Numbered from the stretch's first letter, positions 36,741-49,031 are shown. The stretch is 64,000 nucleotides of DNA from Nitrosophilus labii (GCF_014466985.1 NZ_AP022826.1:1302001-1366000), one strand, 5' to 3'. A program made the numbers and translations. Notes: generated by a model not told the origin, from the letters alone.

Positions 36741-36770
36741 ATTATACCGATAGTTTTTTCAAATTGTCAA
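36741..36770 (-). promoter_or_regulatory. Consensus sigma-70 promoter of the CRISPR array
   Basis: On the minus strand, TTGACA (36765-36770) and TATAAT (36741-36746) are both perfect consensus, with an 18-bp spacer. Transcription would start near 36734, giving an untranslated leader of about 120 nt before the first repeat. This is the best promoter sequence noticed in the window and suggests strong constitutive pre-crRNA synthesis. Confidence 0.8.
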
Positions 36771-36788
36771 AAAAAATCGATTGGAAAT

Positions 36789-38082
<1,294 letters not shown>

Positions 38083-38086
<4 letters not shown>

Positions 38087-38622
38087 TCACCATCTCCACC
38101 AAAAATAAACCATCCAAGTCCAAAACCTGCTAGAAAACTAAGTAATGTCGTATCTGTATTATGTAGCTTTTCTCTTAACTCATCTATCTCTTTAGATATA
38201 TCTAACTCAAGCTGTAAACTTCCCTCGCCCCCTTTTAAAACAATATTTTCAAGCTTGATCAAAAATATGTCGATCTGATTAAGGATTTTGGCAACGATTT
38301 TTTTATAGATTTTTAATACCTCATCATAAGGCTCATATTTTTTCAAACTTTTATAGACACCTTTAAGTTTCTTAACTTCTTGCATAAATTCTTGCAATAC
38401 CTGCTCAATCTCACCAAGAATCTCTTTATCACTGTTATAGGTTTGCATAAATTTTCCAGCAAATTTAGTATTTATAAAATCTTTAATACCTGATAAAATC
38501 TTCTCAAAGTCCATACTTAGTTGCACATAATCTATGTAGTAGTAGCTCTCATAATCACTCAAATCCGCAATCTTTACTCTATACTCTTCAATGAGCTCTG
38601 CCAACTCTATGAAATCATCCAT
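38083..38622 (-). CDS. Coiled-coil protein with C-terminal membrane anchor, inside the cas operon
   Basis: 179 aa, no family recognised. Residues 1-155 are acidic and helical with heptad-like Leu/Ile spacing (EIEQVLQEFMQEVKKLKGVYKSL; ISKEIDELREKLH). Residues about 158-175 form one hydrophobic segment (LLSFLAGFGLGWFIF) with a Gly-rich face, followed by GGDGE. This is a tail-anchor layout with the body in the cytosol. It starts 12 bp after cas4 and ends in an ATGA overlap with cas1, so it is translated with the adaptation genes. It may tether or scaffold the Cas4-Cas1-Cas2 complex at the membrane; that is inference. Confidence 0.75.
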
Positions 38623-38634
38623 TTTAAACCTCTT

Positions 38635-39123
38635 CTAAACGAAACAATACTCATAATAAGCACACTTTTTACACTTTTTATTAAACTCGGGCTTCGGAGG
38701 CGAAGACTTTGCTATAAGCTTTTCTAGATTGTTTATAACTTCAAGGAGCTTTGCTTCGCTCTTTTCGTTCAAAATCACTTCAAAGCGCTTTTTTTCCTGC
38801 CTACTTTTCTCAAAAATCTCCAATCGTCCCTTTTTGACAATCCCCTTTTGCTTGAGTTTATAGAGATAGTAGAGCAATTGCCACTTTGCAGCTTCTAAGT
38901 CGCTATCGCTCTTTTTTACCTCGATAACATAATCTTTTGTTATTTTGTCAAGTTTTATACTTTCAAAACTAACCTCATCGACTCTTGTTTCATTGATCTC
39001 GTGTAAAACTTTTCCGATTCTTACATCTTCGCTATTGTCTTCAAGGTTTATGCGATTTGCGTGAAGCCAGGCTTGCGTCTTGCAGTGAAAGTAGTAGTTA
39101 ATGAGAGTACCGGTGATGTTCAT
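38635..39123 (-). CDS. cas4: CRISPR adaptation nuclease Cas4
   Basis: 162-aa RecB-family exonuclease that trims prespacers and reads the PAM. Four cysteines for a 4Fe-4S cluster: Cys14, then Cys151, Cys154 and Cys160. Nuclease residues His41 (GKVLHEI), Asp59, Glu68-x-Lys70 (VIEVKKS) and Gln82 (KWQLLYYLY) are intact. The ATG overlaps the toxin gene stop by 4 nt, so its translation is coupled to the toxin-antitoxin pair. Confidence 0.95.
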   Translation of the reverse strand: MNITGTLINYYFHCKTQAWLHANRINLEDNSEDVRIGKVLHEINETRVDEVSFESIKLDKITKDYVIEVKKSDSDLEAAKWQLLYYLYKLKQKGIVKKGRLEIFEKSRQEKKRFEVILNEKSEAKLLEVINNLEKLIAKSSPPKPEFNKKCKKCAYYEYCFV

Positions 39124-39506
39124 GGTCTAAAAACTAAAATATCAAGATCATTTAAAAATTTATAGTGTTTATCATTTGCCGCAACAAGTGTTAGTCCATG
39201 TTTGGTACATGTAGCACCTATGAGGCTATCTGCCAACTCCAATGAATGGCTCAAAAAATACTCTTCCATATAATGTGTAGCCTTTGCTGAAATCTCCTCA
39301 TCTATATAGACCACTTTGATATTCCAAGAAGTGATCATCTTTTGAAACTGCTTCAATTCATGCTTGTTTCGCATATCTTGCAAAAGCTCCATATATGTCA
39401 CACAAGAGATAGCAAAATCGATTTTATGAAGCATTTCTCTAGCATTTTCATTTCCACGAAAATACCATATCATTACATCCGTATCAACAAGATAATCATA
39501 TATCAA
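39120..39506 (-). CDS. PIN-domain toxin (VapC-like) inside the cas operon
   Basis: 128-aa PIN ribonuclease. The acidic site is complete: Asp8 (LVDTDVMIW), Glu40 (VTYMELLQ), Asp93 (LELADSLIGATC) and Asp112 (AANDKHY). It pairs with the upstream antitoxin gene, overlapping it by 11 nt. Its stop overlaps cas4 by 4 nt. VapC-type toxins usually cut tRNA or rRNA. Here it could act as an addiction module for the locus or as a fail-safe if the operon is damaged; the context supports but does not prove this. Confidence 0.88.
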   Translation of the reverse strand: MIYDYLVDTDVMIWYFRGNENAREMLHKIDFAISCVTYMELLQDMRNKHELKQFQKMITSWNIKVVYIDEEISAKATHYMEEYFLSHSLELADSLIGATCTKHGLTLVAANDKHYKFLNDLDILVFRP

Positions 39507-39726
39507 ATCTTCTACCTTTTCTCATCTTTCGTACTATCTCATTTACCTCTTCACTCTGATCACGCCACATTCCAAATGCAATATCCTCTTTCTTTTTTTG
39601 CTTATTGAGGCCTATCAACTTCGCTTTAGCTTTACCTCTGTAGGTAATGATAATATCCTCTCCTTTACTTAAAACGTCAAAAATCTCCGCGGTATTAAAT
39701 CGTAAATCTTTCGCTGTTATTTCCAT
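39496..39726 (-). CDS. Phd/YefM-type antitoxin
   Basis: 76 aa. The N-terminal Phd/YefM fold is clear (EITAKDLRFNTAEIFDVLSKGEDIIITYRGKAKAKLI), which binds operator DNA. The C-terminal half (about 45-76) is Lys/Arg/Glu-rich and would wrap the PIN toxin. A GGAGA ribosome-binding site precedes the ATG, unlike most genes in this operon, and a separate promoter with palindromic operator lies just upstream (39739-39780). It is 57 bp downstream of cas3. Confidence 0.88.
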   Translation of the reverse strand: MEITAKDLRFNTAEIFDVLSKGEDIIITYRGKAKAKLIGLNKQKKKEDIAFGMWRDQSEEVNEIVRKMRKGRRFDI

Positions 39727-39738
39727 TTCATCTCCTAA

Positions 39739-39780
39739 AGTTTATATTTTAAGTATAAACTAATTCCACTCGAGTGTCAA
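39739..39780 (-). promoter_or_regulatory. Promoter and palindromic operator of the toxin-antitoxin pair
   Basis: On the minus strand, TTGACA (39775-39780) and TATACT (39752-39757) are 17 bp apart. The -10 lies inside an 8-bp perfect inverted repeat, AGTTTATA / TATAAACT (39739-39761), and the spacer contains the palindrome CACTCGAGTG (39767-39776). This is the layout of a self-repressed antitoxin promoter. Its transcript would continue into cas4, the membrane-protein gene, cas1 and cas2. Confidence 0.75.
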
Positions 39781-39783
39781 ATA

Positions 39784-42105
39784 TCACAAGAAGCCAAACT
39801 TTTTATTTTGTTCTTCCATAAACTTATCTCTATCAAACTTATAATCCTCATCGATATACTCCTCAAAATCAGCAAAAAGATATATCCCGCAGCACTCATC
39901 ACTGAATCTATCGAGCTTTTTGACAAATGGAAGATTAAAAGTAAAAAACTGCATATAAAACCAAAGCTTCGATTTTTCTATCTCCTTTTGCGCGTAATTT
40001 TCTATAGCGCTTAGTTCTTTGAGTCTTTGCCAGATCATCTCACCATCCAAATAGCCATCCTCGATATACTCTCTTTCAAAATATCCTCTAAACTCCTCAT
40101 CAATCTTTAAGCGATATGGGAAAAAGATTGTAATACCACTTGAGCGAATGAGTTGCATTTTCTCATAAATCTCTTTATACTCCAATCTTTGCAAGAGTTT
40201 TATAAATTTATCTTTTATAGTTTGCAGCCCGCTATATTTGTTCTTTTTCTCATCAAGTCTTTTAAGCACCACTTCATAACATTTGCCAAAATCTTTTTGC
40301 AAAAAATAGTCTCTAACTTCTTTATTTTGCAAATTTACATCGAGTCTATTGTCTCCTCTATAGATATCTTCAGTTTTGTCATAATTGAAAAAATAGGCTC
40401 TGCCTTTTCTAAGAGCATTTCTATTTATCCTGCCCAAAAACTGTTCATCGCTATCAAAAGTAGATATATCTTTTAGCCCCAGTTCCATATCGATATCCAC
40501 ACCAGCCTCTATCACTTGCGTGGCTACGATGACGATTTTTTCAGCCATCCTTGTACGCTCAATGACCTTTTGTCGAAAGAGTTTATTGTCATCACCGCTT
40601 AGCTCATATACCTCATAGCCATCCAAATCTTTGATATACTCATAAAACTCTCTCGCGCTTCTTTTTTTGATAAACTCCACCAAAACCTTGTTGGCTTCTA
40701 AAACTTTTTCTTTAAGTATCTCAAAATCGATTTTACGATCAAGCAGAGAAAAATCTACTTCCACTCTATCTTTAAAAAGAGGATGTATGAAGTATTTACG
40801 GCTATCAAGCAGCTCTACAAACTCATCTTTTTTCTCAAGAAGTCTATCGATTTTTGGCAGTGTAGCGCTCATTATGATGATCTTGAGATCCAAAACCTTC
40901 GCATAGGCGTTTAAAAACTCCACCATATACCACCAAAGGTTGTTGTCATAACTTTGGATCTCATCGAGGATAATTACGCTTCCATAGAGCTGCCAAAGTG
41001 GAAAGTTCGCCTCTTTGCCTATGCCAAAGAGTATCTCAAAGAGATTGACGTGCGTCGTCAAAATCAGCTCATAATGATAAAAGAGGCGCTGTAGATAGGT
41101 TTTTTCATAGAGATTAGGATCATTCTCTTCATCCAAAGCAATAGGAGTAATAGAGTTGATAACCGCAAAATCAAGAGAACTAAAAATCTCTTCTATCTTC
41201 TCTTTTGTCTGCTCTACTAAAGTATTAAACGGGAAAATATAAAAGATCTTTTTTGGCTCAAGTTTTAGAGCGAGATTGAGTGACATAAGAGTTTTACCTG
41301 CCCCTGTAGGCGCTTGGAGATAAAATATGTTTTTGGATTTATCGAGACTCTTTTGGGACTCCAAAAACATCAGGCTTCTTAGCTTATCGATCTCTTTTTC
41401 ATAGTCTCCTGCTCTGATGTTTCGCACGATCGCAAAATCTTCAAACTCCTCTTTGGCTTTTTTTATATCAAGGAGGCCGAAACTCTCCGTTTTAATATCC
41501 GTCATATACTCCAATGTAGCGTAATAATCGGCACTAATAAGCAGCGAATAGATAAGCTTAATAGCTATGAAAGTCTCGATATCAAAGTAGGAAAAATCAA
41601 GCTCAAACTCTACATACGCACTTCCCTCTTCTTGAAGTTTGCTTTTTAGCTTTTGCACAAACTTTTCAAAATCATCGAGCTTTGCGTGGTGCTTTGATAT
41701 GATGAAGCAAAGAGTCGTAAGCAAAAAAAGCTTTTTGTAAAACTCCTCATCCTCCACCTCGCTTGCCACCTCATCTATATATTTTTCAAAAAACATCTTC
41801 GCACCCAAAAACGAGTGTTTGGAACTCTTTACATCCATCTTTTCATAGGCTTCTTTAAAATCTTTGTTTCCCATCTTTAGATACTGAAAAGCGGGATTTC
41901 TCTTCCCCTCATCATGGGAGACAATAGCATCAAAAATGAGCTTTTTAGCAAACTCCCTATCTTGCAGTTTGAAACTTTCGATGATTTTTTCTAAATCTAT
42001 CTCTTTTTCTTGGAAGATTTTTTGGAGGTATTTTTTGACTAAGGCTTTGTGCTCTTCAAGCTTTTCTGGTGGTTTGGTTGGGTGGGTGTGGGAGAGGATA
42101 TTCAT
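39784..42105 (-). CDS. cas3: CRISPR helicase-nuclease Cas3
   Basis: Target-degrading enzyme of the type I effector. N-terminal HD nuclease with SHDEGKRNPAFQ (His64, Asp65), His97 and His139-His140. Superfamily 2 helicase with QAPTGAGKT (about 264-272), DEIQ box (VIILDEIQSYD), SATLP and the C-terminal QFLGRINR motif. I start at the ATG 42103-42105 rather than an in-frame ATG at 42138: it forms an ATGA overlap with the reverse transcriptase stop and gives 773 aa beginning just before the HD domain (MNILSHTHPTKPPEKLEEH). HD and helicase are fused in one chain. Confidence 0.95.
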   Translation of the reverse strand: MNILSHTHPTKPPEKLEEHKALVKKYLQKIFQEKEIDLEKIIESFKLQDREFAKKLIFDAIVSHDEGKRNPAFQYLKMGNKDFKEAYEKMDVKSSKHSFLGAKMFFEKYIDEVASEVEDEEFYKKLFLLTTLCFIISKHHAKLDDFEKFVQKLKSKLQEEGSAYVEFELDFSYFDIETFIAIKLIYSLLISADYYATLEYMTDIKTESFGLLDIKKAKEEFEDFAIVRNIRAGDYEKEIDKLRSLMFLESQKSLDKSKNIFYLQAPTGAGKTLMSLNLALKLEPKKIFYIFPFNTLVEQTKEKIEEIFSSLDFAVINSITPIALDEENDPNLYEKTYLQRLFYHYELILTTHVNLFEILFGIGKEANFPLWQLYGSVIILDEIQSYDNNLWWYMVEFLNAYAKVLDLKIIIMSATLPKIDRLLEKKDEFVELLDSRKYFIHPLFKDRVEVDFSLLDRKIDFEILKEKVLEANKVLVEFIKKRSAREFYEYIKDLDGYEVYELSGDDNKLFRQKVIERTRMAEKIVIVATQVIEAGVDIDMELGLKDISTFDSDEQFLGRINRNALRKGRAYFFNYDKTEDIYRGDNRLDVNLQNKEVRDYFLQKDFGKCYEVVLKRLDEKKNKYSGLQTIKDKFIKLLQRLEYKEIYEKMQLIRSSGITIFFPYRLKIDEEFRGYFEREYIEDGYLDGEMIWQRLKELSAIENYAQKEIEKSKLWFYMQFFTFNLPFVKKLDRFSDECCGIYLFADFEEYIDEDYKFDRDKFMEEQNKKFGFL

Positions 42106-43901
42106 TTTTCTAATTTCATAATATGATAAAGATACCATTCATCAGAAATATAATTTTTTATTTTTTCAATTAATTGATCTTTATTCGGATTATTACTAAT
42201 CATTGCCATAAATATAAGAAACTTATAAAATGGGTATTGTTTTCCATTTTTATAAACTTCATTAAATAAATAAGAATTAATCTTTTTATCTAAAGATATT
42301 CTTAATATAAGATTTTTAATATTTTTTGCAACAAAAGCACTATTAGGAAATCCATTAGCTATTTGTTCTTCTAATAGATTATCTACATAATCCTTTTTGA
42401 AAAAATAAACTCTAGGTAAAGTAGCTATAACTTGCCTAGATAGAAAAGAATCTTTAATCCATATGTCTCTATTATTTTCTATTAAAGTTAATAATTCATT
42501 ATCTTCACCATATTTCCCATAAAACCATAAATTACAATAAAAACCAAATTTATTTGTTTGTTCATTAATATATCTTCCTTTGAGACTATTAATGAATATT
42601 TGCCCTTTATTATTGTTTGGTATTTTATAATCAACAAGAAACTTTGTTAATATAAATAATGTTAAATCATCATAAAACTCCACATTATGATATAGTGAAT
42701 ATATTGTATCTATTATCTTTTTCGTAAAATTAAAATTGCTTAAAAAATATAATATATGTTGTCGAAAATTAGGCCTACTAATAAAAAGCTCTTTGGCATA
42801 TTTTATAAAATTTTCCGCTTTAATTTTTCCTGCAATTGTAAAAAAACGTTTTGTAACTTTGTCCCAATTTTGGGAAGATACATTTTTTAAATGTTTTCTA
42901 AATAAAATATTAATTTGTTGTCTATCATTTTTCGTTAATGAATTATTTTTTATCTTTTTTTCTATTTCATTAATAAATAAATTTTCATCAACCAAAAAAT
43001 GATATTTAACTTCATCTTGAGAATAAATATTTGTTTTTGCTAAATTAAGTGCCAAACCTCTACTTTTTAAAATATCATTCATACTACCTAAAAATTTTTT
43101 AGCCTCCATTTTATCATTACATCCAATATTTATATCATCCATCCATCGCACAAAATTATCATTTGCATCTTTTTTTAAATACTCATCTAATTCAAAAAGC
43201 ATAATATGTGCCAAAAAACGAATAGCTTCTAAATTAATAGTAGGTAATCCTTTATAAGAATATGGAAGATAATCGGGTTTCCAAGAAAGTTCTTCAATCA
43301 TTTTAAATAATAAATCTAGAATAACTTCTTCTACTCTAACATATCCTGACACAATATGACGCAATTCTTTCAATCCAATGTTATCAAAATAATTTGTTAC
43401 ATCCGTTACAACAAGATATGGATAAGTTTCAGAAAATTTAAAAATCTGTTTTTGAAAACTCTTCCATTTTTCTCTCCATGTGTAATCAGATGTATCATGT
43501 TGGTGTGGTAATTTTAAATCATGTCTATCTCTTGAAAAAAAAGCTTTTTTACTTGGCTGTTCTAATCCTTGTTCAATTATATAATCAATTAAAACTTGAA
43601 AAACTAATGCATCTTTAGGAGTTGGAATCATTAAATGCCGACAAATTCCAAATTTTTTCTCTAATTTATATATTAAAGGTTTATCAGTTTGAAATCTTCC
43701 TTCAATAATTTCATATTTTATATGTTCAGCAATTGTTTCAATGTTATAATTAAAATCATAGTAATCATGGATATCATTAATATCTAAACTTCGCATTTGT
43801 TTTTTTACTATTTTTCTCCAAGTATCAATAAGCCTTTTCTTAGTAAAGACTTTTTCTAAAACTTTTTTTCTTTGTAATTCAAATCTTTTTGTTATATTCA
43901 T
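42102..43901 (-). CDS. Reverse transcriptase embedded in the type I-B cas operon
   Basis: 599 aa. The RT core occupies about residues 60-300: motif 2/3 area MIPTPKDALVFQVLIDYIIE, motif A VVTDVTNYFDNI with Asp167 and Asp173, motif B-like KGLPTINLEAIRFLAHIMLF, and motif C FVRWMDDINIG with Asp255-Asp256 (WMDD instead of YADD). Residues 300-599 are helical without maturase, integrase or Cas1 domains, like the helical extensions of Abi/DRT-type RTs. The ATG overlaps the cas5 stop by 4 nt and the stop overlaps cas3 by 4 nt. The gene looks more AT-rich than cas3. RTs known with CRISPR are mostly tied to cas1 in type III, so this placement is unusual. Confidence 0.93.
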   Translation of the reverse strand: MNITKRFELQRKKVLEKVFTKKRLIDTWRKIVKKQMRSLDINDIHDYYDFNYNIETIAEHIKYEIIEGRFQTDKPLIYKLEKKFGICRHLMIPTPKDALVFQVLIDYIIEQGLEQPSKKAFFSRDRHDLKLPHQHDTSDYTWREKWKSFQKQIFKFSETYPYLVVTDVTNYFDNIGLKELRHIVSGYVRVEEVILDLLFKMIEELSWKPDYLPYSYKGLPTINLEAIRFLAHIMLFELDEYLKKDANDNFVRWMDDINIGCNDKMEAKKFLGSMNDILKSRGLALNLAKTNIYSQDEVKYHFLVDENLFINEIEKKIKNNSLTKNDRQQINILFRKHLKNVSSQNWDKVTKRFFTIAGKIKAENFIKYAKELFISRPNFRQHILYFLSNFNFTKKIIDTIYSLYHNVEFYDDLTLFILTKFLVDYKIPNNNKGQIFINSLKGRYINEQTNKFGFYCNLWFYGKYGEDNELLTLIENNRDIWIKDSFLSRQVIATLPRVYFFKKDYVDNLLEEQIANGFPNSAFVAKNIKNLILRISLDKKINSYLFNEVYKNGKQYPFYKFLIFMAMISNNPNKDQLIEKIKNYISDEWYLYHIMKLEK

Positions 43902-44608
43902 ATTATAAAGATTACCCCTTTCCCCTCATACTCAAAAAACTTTTCACTTCTCCCCTCAACAACCCAACTACTCAAAATCATCTTTTCATATTCATATATC
44001 AAAAACTTATCTTTAAGCCTTACAGGCAGATACTCTTCATAAAAGAAGTTTGCACCAAATCGTGGGGCTTTTTTTAAAACCAAATCATCTTTTTTTGCTA
44101 AAGAGATGCAAACTAAACCGGTCGTTGCCTCTTTTAGCTCTATTTCTTTAACTTCATCGATATTTGCAAAGTGGTCATTTTTTCCAAGATATGGCACATA
44201 GGCAAACTCTTTTTTAAAAAGTCTCTCTTTTAGCTCCCTAAACTCATCACTCTCATTATCCAAAACCAATATCTCCCAAGCGGGATTTTCAAGCCACTGC
44301 TCTCTCACGATCAGATTGCCGCCTTGCTCCTCACTTGCATAGCCTACAGAGTTATTAAAAGTGACGATCTTTTTGGTAAAGTATGGCTTTTGAGGGATGA
44401 TAGAGACTTTGAACTCTTTTAGTTTTTCATAAAACTCCGGTAAATCTCCCTTGCTATTTCCATATCCTTTAAGTCCCAAAATAGAGCCTAAAATACCTAA
44501 TAGCGCCACTTTATGGATATGAGAATAGGTGAAATAGGTATGGCTATTGACATCAGGCTTTTTGAAGTGTGCGAATCTACCGCTTAAATTAAAACTAATT
44601 GCTTTCAT
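43898..44608 (-). CDS. cas5: Cascade subunit Cas5 (type I-B)
   Basis: 236-aa RAMP-fold protein that binds the crRNA 5' tag in the effector. The N-terminus KAISFNLSGRFAHFKKPDVNSHTYFTYSHIHKVALLGILGSILGL matches the Cas5 Hmari/I-B form, with the aromatic-rich loop and the following Gly-rich helix. Its ATG lies 14 nt inside the DUF1016 nuclease gene, and its stop overlaps the reverse transcriptase start by 4 nt. Confidence 0.93.
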   Translation of the reverse strand: MKAISFNLSGRFAHFKKPDVNSHTYFTYSHIHKVALLGILGSILGLKGYGNSKGDLPEFYEKLKEFKVSIIPQKPYFTKKIVTFNNSVGYASEEQGGNLIVREQWLENPAWEILVLDNESDEFRELKERLFKKEFAYVPYLGKNDHFANIDEVKEIELKEATTGLVCISLAKKDDLVLKKAPRFGANFFYEEYLPVRLKDKFLIYEYEKMILSSWVVEGRSEKFFEYEGKGVIFII

Positions 44609-45626
44609 TTTTTGCCTCTATTTTTTGCAACTGGCTTTCTATCTCTTCAATTGATGGCAAAGTATTTTTTAGCTCTTTTGGAAGCTCTTTAAAAAGTTTA
44701 TATTCACTAACTCCTATTGGTTTTTCTATACTGTTTAAAGCATACTCTACAATGGTATTATTTTTTGATTTACAAATGAGTATGCCTATAGTTGGATTGT
44801 CATCATCGCTTTTTATCTCTTTATCAACTGCTGTTATGTAAAAGTTTAATTTTCCTGCATATTCAGGCTTAAACTTTGTAGTTTTTAACTCAATCACTAC
44901 AAAACACTTTATTAGTTTTATGTGATAAAAAAGCAAATCTATAAAAAACTCCTCTCCTGCAATTTCTAGCCTGTATTGTCTGCCTACAAAAGCAAAACCG
45001 CTACCAAGTTCTAAAAGAAAATTGGTTAGATGATCCATCAAAGCATTTTCAAGCTCTTTTTCATTATATTTTTCATTCAAACTTAAAAAATCAAAACAAT
45101 ACGGATCTTTTGTAATCTCTTTTGCCAAATCGGACTGAGGAGCAGGTAGCTTTTTGTCAAAATTGTTTATTGCTTTTTTGCTTCTACTGTATAAATCACT
45201 TTCTATTTGATGCACTAAAACTGCTCTTGAGTATCCATTTTCAATAGTTTTTTTTACATAAAAGAGTGCTTCTTCAATAGTTTTACACTTTGTAATTATT
45301 ACAATATTATGACCCCAAGGTATCTGAAAAATTTGGGCAACAACTTGTTGCCCTTTTACCCAGAACAAATACCATTGCTTCATATACTTTAAGTTTCTAA
45401 CTGAAAACCCCTTTAAATTTGGAAACTCTTGCTTTAAATCTCTACTTATTTGCTCAATTATCCCATCACCCCAAGAAGAGCTTTTTTGTTTATCTACAAT
45501 CATTTTTGCAATATCCCAATAAAGCCGTAAAAGTTCCTCATTTACTTTTATAGCTGCTTTAATTTGAGCTTGTCTGATCTTGATTTTTATATCACTAATA
45601 AATGATATATACTCTTTATCTAACAT
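44595..45626 (-). CDS. DUF1016 / PDDEXK nuclease-like protein between cas7 and cas5
   Basis: 343 aa, YhcG family. The N-terminal DUF1016 domain (KAAIKVNEELLRLYWDIAKMI, then SWGDGIIEQISRDLKQEFP and FSVRNLKYMKQWYLFW) precedes a PDDEXK nuclease domain with Asp230 (FFIDLLFYH) and Glu246-x-Lys248 (VVIELKTTKFKPEYAG). The catalytic triad is intact. Such proteins occur as solitary genes near restriction systems and mobile elements. Here the gene starts 9 bp after cas7 and overlaps cas5 by 14 nt, so it splits the Cascade genes yet stays in the operon. It may be a prespacer or target nuclease, or a passenger. Confidence 0.88.
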   Translation of the reverse strand: MLDKEYISFISDIKIKIRQAQIKAAIKVNEELLRLYWDIAKMIVDKQKSSSWGDGIIEQISRDLKQEFPNLKGFSVRNLKYMKQWYLFWVKGQQVVAQIFQIPWGHNIVIITKCKTIEEALFYVKKTIENGYSRAVLVHQIESDLYSRSKKAINNFDKKLPAPQSDLAKEITKDPYCFDFLSLNEKYNEKELENALMDHLTNFLLELGSGFAFVGRQYRLEIAGEEFFIDLLFYHIKLIKCFVVIELKTTKFKPEYAGKLNFYITAVDKEIKSDDDNPTIGILICKSKNNTIVEYALNSIEKPIGVSEYKLFKELPKELKNTLPSIEEIESQLQKIEAKNESN

Positions 45627-45635
45627 CTTTTAGCC

Positions 45636-48140
<2,505 letters not shown>

Positions 48141-48148
<8 letters not shown>

Positions 48149-48854
48149 CCCTCGCCCTTACTACCATTCCAAAACCTAAAGGATTTTTCTCTAATATTCC
48201 TACACCGAAACTAAGTCTTGCCAATTTTTGACTAACTTCATCACTATTAAAACCGATTTGAAATCTATTGGCAAAGATCTTTCCGCCTTTATAGTTAAAA
48301 ACTAGCGGCTTTTGGTTCACTACCTTAAAAAAGCCGACCATATCACTAGGGGCTTTTACGCTTTTTTTAAAAAACTCGATATACTTCTTTTCAAGGTTAT
48401 CCACAATTCGTTTTTGAAGTAAAAGCGGGTCATCCTCAATAGTCCAGTATCTAATCTTTCCATTTTGATCCGTTATGGTTAAAACAGCCGGGGTGATTGT
48501 ATATATTTTATCGATATAGCTTAGTTTTAACTCTCTAGATTTAAAACCTTCAATATCAAAATCAAGATTTGTAGTTTTTTTAGAAGCTTTATAAAACTCG
48601 CCAACTACCGCCTCTTCTATAGTTCTAAGCGTTAGAGTGTAGATAGCATCTTGTTTATAAACTTTCTCTTTTTTATTTACCGGATATAAACTACCTACAA
48701 CGTAAGGTTTAAAACCTCTCTTTTCGTGTAGGGCTCTTAATATAGTGGAGTTGTAAAATATATAATTTACATTTTTAGAAACAAAGTTTATATAATCTTT
48801 AAAGGGGAGATCTTTTTTCAGGCGAATTTTTATTTTCAGCTCATGTATTTGCAT
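48141..48854 (-). CDS. cas6: Pre-crRNA endonuclease Cas6
   Basis: 237-aa processing nuclease and first gene of the cas operon. The C-terminal Gly-rich loop SFGVGILEKNPLGFGMV is the family hallmark. A candidate catalytic His44 is in RALHEKRG. It should cut at the base of the 6-bp repeat hairpin, leaving the ATTGAAAT 5' tag. The ATG is preceded by a weak ribosome-binding site. The 177 bp upstream are AT-rich and have no clear consensus promoter. Confidence 0.92.
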
Positions 48855-49031
48855 ATTTTCTACCGTTATATAGAGATAATTTATTTTAATAATTAGACTT
48901 TTAAAGATATATTAAACTAATAACAAAAATAAAAATATTTGAAGATATGAAACGTGATAGGATTTTTTAATATTTAGTCAAACTTACATTTATGGAAGAG
49001 CACATAGTGGTAGAAGATTTAAAAAGTTTTT

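Larger units (their letters stand above)
36613..36788 (-). promoter_or_regulatory. CRISPR leader
   Basis: 176-bp AT-rich region between cas2 and the first repeat on the minus strand. It contains the array promoter (36741-36770), two direct TTGACAA heptamers on the plus strand 11 bp apart (36704-36710 and 36715-36721) and a terminator-like hairpin (36651-36675). Position and strand are as expected for a leader that directs new spacers to the adjacent end. Confidence 0.85.

Noticed and set aside
36704-36745. Possible plus-strand promoter in the leader (TTGACA then TATTAT)
   Set aside because: The spacing of 19 bp is poor and it would only produce antisense RNA to cas2; the minus-strand promoter explains the region better.
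42106-42138. Upstream ATG for cas3 at 42138
   Set aside because: It would add 11 residues overlapping the reverse transcriptase; the ATG at 42105 makes an ATGA junction like its neighbours and starts just before the HD domain.
42102-43901. Reading the reverse transcriptase as a retron or group II intron
   Set aside because: No maturase or endonuclease domain follows, no intron ends were seen, and there is no room for a retron RNA because the gene overlaps cas5 at its start.
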